A stretch of 64,000 bases of DNA from Natribaculum breve (lineage in GTDB: Archaea > Halobacteriota > Halobacteria > Halobacteriales > Natrialbaceae): the NCBI RefSeq assembly GCF_023008585.1, contig NZ_CP095390.1, positions 2,418,001 to 2,482,000 of the forward strand. Reading direction: 5' to 3'. The translations under genes were made by a program, and so were the position numbers. Under the pieces are notes generated by a model. The model saw only the letters and a program-made list of their open reading frames with translations. It ran no database searches and was not told where the DNA came from. Below are positions 7,724 through 14,827 of the stretch, in pieces (positions within the stretch are counted from its first letter, which is position 1; each line of letters starts with the position of its first letter).

Positions 7724-9337
7724 TTAGCGGCGCGGCGACTCGAGGGTGACGTCGGCCGCCTCGAGTAGCTCCTCGACTTCCGCGCGTTTCTCCTGGTGTT
7801 CCTCGAGGAACTCCTCCATGAGCTGGGCTGCCTGCTCTTTGCAGTCGCCACAGAGGCGCTCGCCGCCGACGCACTCGTCGTAGACGCGCTTTGCGAACTC
7901 GTCGTCGTCGCCCGCGAGCAGGTAGGCGTACAGTTCGTAGACCGGACACTCGTCGGCTCGGCCGCCGAGTTCGCGCTGTTTCTCTGCGGTCTCGCGGCCG
8001 CCGGTCGTCGCCGACTTCACCTTGTCGTACCCCTCCTCGGGGTCGTCCAAAAGCGAGATGTGGCTGGCCGGAATCGACGAGGACATCTTGCCGCCGGTCA
8101 GCCCGGTCATGAACCGGTGGTAGATCGACGACGGCGGGAGGAAGCCGTAACCGCCGTGCTCGACCTCGAGTCTGCGTGCGAGTTCCTCCGCCTCGGCGAC
8201 CTCGAGGTCGAAGGCGTCGACGTGGCTCTCGTAGACCCGCTTTTCGCCCTCGACGGCGTCGATCAGCGCCTCGAACGCCTCGTCGGTCGCCTGCCGATCG
8301 AAAAAGCGGGTCCGCGGTCGGAGCGGCTCTTTTCCGCCGTTCTCGAGTTTCTCGACCGTCGACTCGAGGGTCACGTCGTCGGCGGGGAGGCCGTCCGCCG
8401 TCGCTCTCTCGGCCTCGAGCCAGGTGGCTGCCCCCTCACAGCGGGGCATCTCGGGGTCCTCGGCGTACTCCTCGCGAGCGTCGTAGGCCCGGGCGACGAG
8501 CGCACGCTCGTCGTCGGTCAACTCGAAACTCGCGTACGCCTTCGTGACCTTGAAAAAGCGCATCCGGGCGGCGAGGTCGCGAGCCAGCCGGACGTGTGGG
8601 TCCTGGTCCGGCCCGACCGGGATCACCGTCGGCTTCGGCTCCTCGAGTTGCGGGTAGAGGATGTCGGCCATCTGCGTGACGACCGACTGCATGTGCGAGA
8701 CGTCGGTCTCGCCGTCGAAGCCGTAGATCGCCCCGAGTTCGGAGAAGTTCGCCTCGATCCCGAGTTCGAACGCCAGATCCTGGACCTCGCGGTTTTCCGA
8801 CTGCCGGTAGAGGGTCCCCTCCTCGGGGTCGAACCCGAGCGCCAGCAGCGAGAGGAGGTAGTTGCGAGCGTGTTCGTCGATCTCGTCCCAGGAGAGGCCG
8901 CGAGCGGAGTGAGCCTCGAGATCGGCGATCAGCGCGTAGGCGTCTCCACCCTGTCGTTGGTGCCAGATGATCTCGTCGAACACCAGTTTGTGTCCGATGT
9001 GGGGGTCGCCGGTCGGCATGAACCCCGACAGCGCGGCGAACGGCTCGCCCTCTTGCATCGCCTCGGCCACGGGTCGGTAGTCGCGGTGGCCGAAGATGAC
9101 GCCGCGACGCATCAGGTAGTGTGGGTTCGGCACTTCCGAGAGGATCTCGTCGAACTCCTCGATGCCGAACTCCTCGAACAGTTTGCGGTAGTCGGAGACG
9201 GTCGACGACCCCCACGGGTCGAGCGTCACGTCGTCTGCGCCCGCGACACCGCCGTCGGTGCGCGGCTCGGACGCGGCTCGCTCGCCGCCGTCTGCCTGGG
9301 GTGCTGTCCCCTCCTCGAGTGGGTCGTCTCCGGTCAT
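7724..9337 (-). CDS. trpS: Tryptophanyl-tRNA synthetase
   Basis: A 537-residue class I aminoacyl-tRNA synthetase charging tRNA-Trp. The HIGH motif is intact (P-H-I-G-H-K, residues 112-117) and the KMSSS loop is present (G-G-K-M-S-S-S). Between them are the archaeal-type F-M-P-T-G and I-P-V-G-P-D-Q-D motifs, the latter binding nucleotide and amino acid. The first 40 residues are an acidic extension common in haloarchaeal versions. The ATG at 9337 is followed by a plausible acidic N-terminus. It lies just downstream of endA on the same strand with 49 bp between them, giving a tRNA-related pair. Confidence 0.96.
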   Translation of the reverse strand: MTGDDPLEEGTAPQADGGERAASEPRTDGGVAGADDVTLDPWGSSTVSDYRKLFEEFGIEEFDEILSEVPNPHYLMRRGVIFGHRDYRPVAEAMQEGEPFAALSGFMPTGDPHIGHKLVFDEIIWHQRQGGDAYALIADLEAHSARGLSWDEIDEHARNYLLSLLALGFDPEEGTLYRQSENREVQDLAFELGIEANFSELGAIYGFDGETDVSHMQSVVTQMADILYPQLEEPKPTVIPVGPDQDPHVRLARDLAARMRFFKVTKAYASFELTDDERALVARAYDAREEYAEDPEMPRCEGAATWLEAERATADGLPADDVTLESTVEKLENGGKEPLRPRTRFFDRQATDEAFEALIDAVEGEKRVYESHVDAFDLEVAEAEELARRLEVEHGGYGFLPPSSIYHRFMTGLTGGKMSSSIPASHISLLDDPEEGYDKVKSATTGGRETAEKQRELGGRADECPVYELYAYLLAGDDDEFAKRVYDECVGGERLCGDCKEQAAQLMEEFLEEHQEKRAEVEELLEAADVTLESPRR

Positions 9338-9386
9338 TATGCCCGCTTTCGCCCCCCGTGGCGCAAAAACCTTCGCTTTCCACCGA

Positions 9387-10424
9387 TCAGGGGGTCAGTC
9401 GCTCGAGCGCCCACCACTCGATTCCCGCCTCGCCGACCAGCGCGAACACCATCGTCTTGCGGACGCCGTGAGCGAGTCGAACGTCGAGAGAGAGGTCCCG
9501 CGGCTCGAAGACGTGATCTGCGGGGAGCACCCGGATCAACAGCTCGGAGTGTCCCAGTTCGTCGACGGATTGCACGTCGGCGTAGGTCCGAAAGTCGGCA
9601 CCGAACTTGTAGCCCGTCTTCGGGACGACGCCGCGCTCGCGCAGGGTCGTGTACACGCGCAGTCGTCGGTCGAATCGCTCGCCTTCGACTTCGCGGCCGC
9701 GCTCCGTGACGGTCTCCGGGTCGAGGTCGATCGCTCCCGCTTTCGCGAGGTGGGCCGCCTCGAGCAGCGAGCACTGCAGCGTGGGCCGGTCGTACTCCCG
9801 CCCCTCGAGGGGCTGGCCGTAGAACGTCCGCTCGTAGAGTTCGTGTGGCGGCTCCCAGAGGACGACGCGATCCGCCAGCAGATCGGCTTCGACGCCCGTC
9901 GGGAGCGCCGTCGTCGACGAGCCCGTGATCTCCTCGCGACCGACTTCGAAGTACGTGATCTCGCTTTCCTCGTCGACGACCGCGAGGACGCCCGGCTGTA
10001 GATCGGTGGCGGGTACGTCGGTCCGCTCGCCGATCACCCGCAGAGCGTAGGCGATCTCGCCGTCTCCTGGCCCCTTCCCGCGGGGGAAGACGGCGAAGTC
10101 GGCGTCGGGCGGGTCGTCGATCCACGGCTCGCTGGCCGGCGAGAGATAAAAGCCCCGCGAGCGCAGGTCGGCGTAGACGAGAAACTCGACGCCGAAGTCC
10201 TCGCCCGGTTCGCGCGCGGCGAACTCCCGGAACGTGAGCCGCTGCCCGTCGTCGACGACCGCCTCGAGGTCGCCCCGGTACAGCAGGTGGGCCGCCTCGA
10301 CCGGCGCGAGCGCGATCTCGTTGCCCTCGAGTGGATAGCCGTAGCCGCGTGCGTCGTGGTAGCGCTGGCGTGCGTCCCCTGTGACGCGGACGACGCCGTC
10401 GTCGAACCGTCCCTCGAGTGCCAT
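9387..10424 (-). CDS. endA: tRNA-splicing endonuclease
   Basis: A 345-residue enzyme from the ATG at 10424; this long form with two tandem endonuclease repeats is typical of haloarchaea. The C-terminal repeat holds the catalytic triad context: a G-Y-K-F-G-A-D-F-R-T-Y stretch with the Tyr, H-S-E-L-L-I-R-V with the His, and V-R-K-T-M-V-F with the Lys. The N-terminal repeat keeps the fold (G-F-Y-L-S-P) but lacks the full triad, as expected for a structural copy. The enzyme cuts bulge-helix-bulge motifs in tRNA introns and in rRNA precursor stems, one of which is seen around the 23S gene in this window. trpS follows directly. Confidence 0.95.
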   Translation of the reverse strand: MALEGRFDDGVVRVTGDARQRYHDARGYGYPLEGNEIALAPVEAAHLLYRGDLEAVVDDGQRLTFREFAAREPGEDFGVEFLVYADLRSRGFYLSPASEPWIDDPPDADFAVFPRGKGPGDGEIAYALRVIGERTDVPATDLQPGVLAVVDEESEITYFEVGREEITGSSTTALPTGVEADLLADRVVLWEPPHELYERTFYGQPLEGREYDRPTLQCSLLEAAHLAKAGAIDLDPETVTERGREVEGERFDRRLRVYTTLRERGVVPKTGYKFGADFRTYADVQSVDELGHSELLIRVLPADHVFEPRDLSLDVRLAHGVRKTMVFALVGEAGIEWWALERLTP

Positions 10425-10458
10425 ACCCGACCCTCGGTCGCCCGGCACATATGGGCTG

Positions 10459-10544
10459 TGATACGGACCGTTGTACGTCGGTTCCGGCACGACCGCAGAC
10501 GGGTCGCGGTCGTGCCGGGAAATCGGTACGACAGACCGTCCGGA
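10459..10544 (+). repeat. Palindromic intergenic repeat, family B, copy 2 (degenerate)
   Basis: It lies between the endA start and the end of the zinc-finger gene. It begins TGATACGGACCGTTGT, has inner arms CCGGCACGACCGC and GCGGTCGTGCCGG, and ends GACAGACCGTCCGGA. The right end has drifted from the consensus. The inner stem has changed on both arms compared with the other copies yet still pairs. Confidence 0.6.
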
Positions 10545-10557
10545 TCGACCGCGTCGC

Positions 10558-11319
10558 TCACGGATCCGGCTTCGCCTCGGTCGGCGTCTCGAGGTGCCGT
10601 TCGCAGGTCGCGTCGAGACAGCGCCGTCCACTCCTGGTCTCGAACGTCGGGAGGCCACAGCCGCACTCGCCGTCGACGACGCCGGCGGGGATCGCGTAGC
10701 CGGTGTCACACTCGGGGTAGTTCTCACAGCCGGCGATCAGGCCGCCACGGCGGAGGATTCGCAGGTCGCCGCCGCAGTTCGGACACGTCCACTCGCGGTC
10801 GAACGCCTCCCGGACGGCGTCGTCGAGCGACTCGCAGTTGCGATCGATACAGACGTCGAACGCGAGGCCGCGCTCGACGCGCATGCGGGGGAGGCCACAC
10901 TCACAGCGCTCGTCGCGGACCGTCGCGTCGGCCGGCAGACTGTACCGGGTGTCACAGTCGACACAGCCGACGCCACCGGACGACCGGACGAGGGCCCCGC
11001 CACAGTTCGGACAGTCGCCGACCGGCGTTCCGGCCGCCGAGGACGGGTAGTTGGCGAAGCCGTCCTGGTCGTGGGCCGCGATACGGAGGCTCTGTCCGCC
11101 CTTCTTGGCGACGAGGCTGAAGCCGTCCGCGCGGTCGCTCGAGACGCTGTCGGCGCGGGTGAGCCAGGCGACGGGCTGGTAGCCGTCGACGTCGTGGACG
11201 AGCACGGTGTTGTCCGGCTTGACGATGGTCGTCACGCGACCGCGGTACTCCTCGCGGTCCGTCCCGTCGGTGATGACCGTACAGTCGCCTGCGAGCACGC
11301 GGATTGCGTCGTCGATCAT
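10558..11319 (-). CDS. NucS-like N-terminal domain fused to four C4 zinc fingers
   Basis: A 253-residue protein from the ATG at 11319. Residues 1-90 resemble the DNA-binding N-terminal domain of NucS/EndoMS (DUF91): E-E-Y-R-G-R-V, then I-V-K-P-D-N-T-V-L-V-H, Y-Q-P-V-A-W. The RecB-like nuclease domain of NucS is absent. It is replaced by four topoisomerase-type cysteine clusters, two opening with C-P-N-C-G-G and two with C-x-C-G-L-P. The protein should bind DNA, possibly single-stranded or branched, without cutting it itself. Its start faces the FAD oxidoreductase gene on the same strand, 66 bp apart. I am confident of the zinc fingers and moderately confident of the NucS likeness. Confidence 0.75.
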   Translation of the reverse strand: MIDDAIRVLAGDCTVITDGTDREEYRGRVTTIVKPDNTVLVHDVDGYQPVAWLTRADSVSSDRADGFSLVAKKGGQSLRIAAHDQDGFANYPSSAAGTPVGDCPNCGGALVRSSGGVGCVDCDTRYSLPADATVRDERCECGLPRMRVERGLAFDVCIDRNCESLDDAVREAFDREWTCPNCGGDLRILRRGGLIAGCENYPECDTGYAIPAGVVDGECGCGLPTFETRSGRRCLDATCERHLETPTEAKPDP

Positions 11320-11385
11320 AGGGACGATGGCCTCGCTTTCGTACTTAAACCCGCGGCGGTCTCGCGATCGGGCCACCGGGAGCGA

Positions 11386-12423
11386 TCAGAGGGAATCGAC
11401 GAGCCGCTCGCCCGTCTCGAGGCCGTTGCGAACTGCGGCGTGGAGGCGACCCTCGCCGACGACCCAGTCGCCGACGAAGTAGAGGTCGTGCTCCTCGGCG
11501 GACTCGAGTGGACCGGCACGAGCGCGTCCCTCGGGTAACGCGTAGCGCCAGCCCTGATGGTCGGTCCAGGCCGGGTCGGCCAGGCGCTGGTCACCGATCA
11601 CGTCGGCGGTCGTCGACGCGAGGGTGGCGACGTTCTCCGCGGGCGGGGCGTCGTAGTGCTCGACGGACCACTCGTGGCTCGCCTGCACGACCAGCACCGA
11701 CTCCCCGTCGGGGACGTGGCCCGGTTTGCACTCCTCGCGGGCGATCCAGCCGATCTCGTGGTCTTTCCCCGGATTCACGAGCGCGTAGTAGGGCGTCTCG
11801 AGTTCGAACCCGTAGCCGAGGACGGCGGTCCAGATCGTCCGGTACGGAACCTCGGCGGCGGCAGCCGCGAGGTCGTCCCGGAGATGGTGGTCCCAGTCGG
11901 CGTCGGCGAGCAACGCTGCCGTCTGCGGTGCGGGCGGGTTCAACACGAGGACGTCGAACGGCCCCCACTCGCTCCCGTCGGCGTCGGTCAGCCGCCACGC
12001 ATCCCCGTCGCGAGCGATTCCCTCGACCCGCGTTCGACGGTGGACCGCCACGTCCGTCCCGCCGAGGAGCCGCTTGGCGATCTGGGTGAGTCCCCGACGG
12101 TAGTTCCACTTGTGCACGTCGGCGTCCCGACCCGGCGAGACGTTCCCATCGCGGTCGAACGTCCAGATCGGCTCGGTCACGTCCACGAGCCCGTCGGTCT
12201 CGAGCGTCTCCGTCAGGAGTTCGACGACGCGCTCGTCGTCGTCCTTGACGTAGTTCGCGCCGTAGTCGTAGGTGACGTCGCCGCGGCGACGCGTCGCGGC
12301 GCGCCCGCCGAGCCCGCCCGACTTCTCGAGGATCGTCACGTCCGCCTCCGGAACCGTCCGATCGAGCACTGTCGCGGTCGCGCTCGCCGCCGTGCCCGCG
12401 CCGACGATACCGATGTTCGTCAT
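11386..12423 (-). CDS. FAD-dependent amine oxidase/renalase-like oxidoreductase
   Basis: A 345-residue flavoprotein. The N-terminus has the Rossmann dinucleotide motif G-I-V-G-A-G-T-A-A-S, then L-E-K-S-G-G-L-G-G-R-A-A-T-R-R, the FAD-binding signature of the renalase/amine-oxidase group. The C-terminus has L-Y-F-V-G-D-W-V-V-G-E-G-R, which binds FAD near the isoalloxazine ring, then A-V-R-N-G-L-E-T-G. The substrate is unknown. The divergent neighbour is the PfpI-like gene, with an 86-bp shared promoter region that contains T-T-T-A-C-G toward 12482. Confidence 0.82.
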   Translation of the reverse strand: MTNIGIVGAGTAASATATVLDRTVPEADVTILEKSGGLGGRAATRRRGDVTYDYGANYVKDDDERVVELLTETLETDGLVDVTEPIWTFDRDGNVSPGRDADVHKWNYRRGLTQIAKRLLGGTDVAVHRRTRVEGIARDGDAWRLTDADGSEWGPFDVLVLNPPAPQTAALLADADWDHHLRDDLAAAAAEVPYRTIWTAVLGYGFELETPYYALVNPGKDHEIGWIAREECKPGHVPDGESVLVVQASHEWSVEHYDAPPAENVATLASTTADVIGDQRLADPAWTDHQGWRYALPEGRARAGPLESAEEHDLYFVGDWVVGEGRLHAAVRNGLETGERLVDSL

Positions 12424-12509
12424 CGGTTCGGCCCTGGATCCGGCGGGAAAAATAGCTGTGGCCTACACCGGGACGAAAAGCGTTTACGTACCCCACGTCA
12501 GGAACTCCC

Positions 12510-13100
12510 ATGAGCGATACCGCGGAGGTCGTCCTGTTCGACGGGTTCGACGAACTCGACGCGATCGGCCCCTACGAGGTCCTCGCGAACGGCGCGCGAG
12601 CGGGTGCCGACCTCGAGACGCGACTGGTGACCCTCGAGCCGACGGCGGTCGTGACGGCGAGCCACGGCCTCCGGGTCGGTCCCGACGGCGTTCTCGGCGA
12701 ACCGGACCTGCTTCTCGTTCCCGGCGGCGGGTGGACGACCGGCGATGGCGGCGTTCGACGGGTCGTCGAGAGGGGGCGACTACCCGATGCGGTCGCCGCC
12801 GTCCACGAGGCGGGTACGACGGTCGCGTCCGTCTGTACCGGCGCGATGGTCCTCGAGGCGGCCGGGCTCCTCGAGGGTCGGCCCGCGATCACCCACCACG
12901 GAGCGATCGACGACCTCGCCGAGACTGCGGACGTAACCGACGCCCGCGTCGTCGACGACGGCGACGTCCTCACCGCGGGCGGGGTCACCTCCGGACTGGA
13001 CCTCGCGCTGTGGCTCCTCGAGCGCGAGTACGGCGCGAACGTGGCCGATCGGGTCGCCCGCGAGATGGAACACGAGCGTCGCGGCGAGGTCGTTCGGTGA
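12510..13100 (+). CDS. DJ-1/PfpI family protein
   Basis: A 196-residue single-domain protein with the DJ-1/PfpI fold. The nucleophilic elbow A-S-V-C-T-G-A holds Cys109, the upstream acid lies in D-G-F-D-E-L-D-A-I-G-P, and P-G-G-G precedes the elbow. The A-I-T-H-H-G motif after it supplies a possible catalytic His. It belongs to the group related to isonitrile hydratases and ThiJ-like proteins. Amidase, glyoxalase or hydratase activity cannot be decided from sequence. It starts at ATG 12510, about 28 bp after a TATA-like T-T-T-A-C-G, consistent with a leaderless or short-leader transcript. Confidence 0.85.
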   Translation: MSDTAEVVLFDGFDELDAIGPYEVLANGARAGADLETRLVTLEPTAVVTASHGLRVGPDGVLGEPDLLLVPGGGWTTGDGGVRRVVERGRLPDAVAAVHEAGTTVASVCTGAMVLEAAGLLEGRPAITHHGAIDDLAETADVTDARVVDDGDVLTAGGVTSGLDLALWLLEREYGANVADRVAREMEHERRGEVVR

Positions 13101-13141
13101 TACTGATGGCTGACTGTGTTCCGGGGCAACCCCACGACGGG

Positions 13142-13223
13142 CCATACGGTCTGCTGTCCCTCTTTGCCGCAGCGACCGCGTCCCGTCGGGGGGTCGCTGC
13201 GGGACGGACAGCGGTCCGTATCA
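13142..13223 (-). repeat. Palindromic intergenic repeat, family B, copy 3
   Basis: An 82-bp copy in inverted orientation, downstream of the PfpI-like gene. On the minus strand it starts TGATACGGACCGCTGTCC and ends GACAGCAGACCGTATGG. The inner arms GCAGCGACC and GGTCGCTGC are perfect complements. The flanks show a possible short CGGG direct repeat. Confidence 0.7.
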
Positions 13224-13367
13224 CGGGTTCCCTGGCACCGACTCGCACCCGCCGGTACGACCGTCGGCGTCGGTCGCTCGTTCCCCGCCCGATGACTGCG
13301 TCGCGAACCCGCCGCTCTGCCGCAGACCGAACGGCTATAGACCCCCGGAAAATATCGGGGACACGTC

Positions 13368-14018
13368 ATGAGTGCCGTACTCTTCGACATGGACGGCGTG
13401 ATCGTCGACAGCGAAGACTACTGGGTCGAACTCGAGCGCGAGACGATCCTGCCACGCGTCGTCCCGGACGCCGAGGTCGCCGTCGCCGAGATCACCGGGA
13501 TGAACTACCGCGAAATCTACGACTACCTCGAGTCCGAATACGGTACGGCCGTCTCGCGCGAGGAGTTTCTCGAGATCTTCGACGAGACGGCAGCCACGCT
13601 CTATACGGAACGCGTCTCGCTGCTCGAGGGCTTTCACGACCTCCTCGCGACGCTCCGTGACCGCGGCGTCGCGGTCGGTCTCGTCTCCTCGTCGCCCCAC
13701 GACTGGATCGACGTGGTCCTCGAGCGGTTCGACCTCGAGGGGAAATTCGACGCGGTCGTCAGCGCCGAGGAGATCGACGGGGCGGGCAAGCCCGAACCCG
13801 ACGTCTACGAGTACGCCGCCGCCGCGATCGGCGTTCCCGTCGAGGAGTGTCTCGCCGTCGAGGACTCCGAACACGGCGTCGAGGCCGCCGCTCGAGCCGG
13901 AACGACGGCAGTCGCCTACCGGATCGACGCCCACGACGATCCCGACCTCTCCGTGGCGGACGTCGTCGTCGACGACCCCGACGGGCTTTGGCGGACGGTG
14001 CTCGAACTGCTCGAGTGA
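13368..14018 (+). CDS. HAD-superfamily phosphatase (beta-phosphoglucomutase-like)
   Basis: A 216-residue protein with the HAD motif I F-D-M-D-G-V-I-V-D-S-E (nucleophile Asp7, acid/base Asp9). Motif II is in V-G-L-V-S-S-S-P, motif III is the Lys in G-A-G-K-P-E-P-D, and motif IV is in A-V-E-D-S-E-H-G-V. The spacing with a helical cap after motif I puts it in subfamily IA, close to beta-phosphoglucomutase and sugar-phosphate phosphatases. The ATG at 13368 lies after a 267-bp gap that holds a family B repeat. Substrate unknown. Confidence 0.88.
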   Translation: MSAVLFDMDGVIVDSEDYWVELERETILPRVVPDAEVAVAEITGMNYREIYDYLESEYGTAVSREEFLEIFDETAATLYTERVSLLEGFHDLLATLRDRGVAVGLVSSSPHDWIDVVLERFDLEGKFDAVVSAEEIDGAGKPEPDVYEYAAAAIGVPVEECLAVEDSEHGVEAAARAGTTAVAYRIDAHDDPDLSVADVVVDDPDGLWRTVLELLE

Positions 14019-14092
14019 CTCGGCCCGTCGTCCGTCGACTCGAGCGGTCGTTCATACTCTCCTTTTTTATACTTTTGTTCGCAACGGTTGGT

Positions 14093-14827
14093 ATGCTCGC
14101 GAGACGGACGTTGCTCGGGGGACTCGCCGCGGCAGCCGTCTTCGCCGGCTGTCTGGGCGACGAACGCGAGAGTTCGCGAACTGAACTCCGTTCGGACGGC
14201 AACGCCGACGACGGGGGTGACGACGCGCCTGCGGACGACGCCGATCGGGGTCCTCGAGCGACGGTTCGTTTTCAGGACTACGGCGACGGACTCAGCGTCT
14301 CCGTGATGAAACTCGACCGGGCAGACCGATTTCGCATCGAGGGACGAGACTGCGACGTCGAGGCGGAACTCGAGACCACGCTCAACGCCTCGGTGTCGCT
14401 CACCGCCGACGACGAGCTCGCCGACTGCGAGAGAGAGGCGACCATCGACGTCGTCGGCGAGTACGGAGAGACCGAACGGACGGTCGCCTCGTACGACTGG
14501 AACGTCGACGCCTACGGGACGAGCTACGACGGCAACGCCGGACCGCCACTCGACGTCGGCATCGGCATCGACGACCGAAGCCGTGAAAACGCGGTCACGT
14601 TCGTCGTCAAGTCGGCCGAACGCGTCGACAGCGTCTCGATTCGCAGCCCCGACTGTGACGTCGACGTCCACCTCGAGGCGACCGCCGGAAACGCCGTGAC
14701 GCTCCGTTCTGAAGACGAACTGCGCGCGTGCGGCCAGGAGACGACGCTGTGGCTCGTCGGCGAACACGACGGTGCGGAACAACTCTTCGACACCTACGAC
14801 TGGACGCGGTCGTCGACTCGCGGGTGA
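14093..14827 (+). CDS. Lipoprotein with an internal domain duplication
   Basis: A 244-residue protein from the ATG at 14093. The N-terminus has two Arg, a hydrophobic stretch and a lipobox (V-F-A-G-C) at about residues 17-21, so it is probably exported and lipid-anchored on the outside of the cell. The mature part has two similar units of about 75 residues. Both contain the core D-C-D-V and then a W/V-G-E segment and end in Y-D-W (unit 1 around residues 60-145, unit 2 around 163-241). The function is unknown. Its stop abuts the stop of the convergent helicase gene with no spacer. A TATA-like T-T-T-T-T-T-A-T lies 25-30 bp upstream. Confidence 0.75.
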   Translation: MLARRTLLGGLAAAAVFAGCLGDERESSRTELRSDGNADDGGDDAPADDADRGPRATVRFQDYGDGLSVSVMKLDRADRFRIEGRDCDVEAELETTLNASVSLTADDELADCEREATIDVVGEYGETERTVASYDWNVDAYGTSYDGNAGPPLDVGIGIDDRSRENAVTFVVKSAERVDSVSIRSPDCDVDVHLEATAGNAVTLRSEDELRACGQETTLWLVGEHDGAEQLFDTYDWTRSSTRG

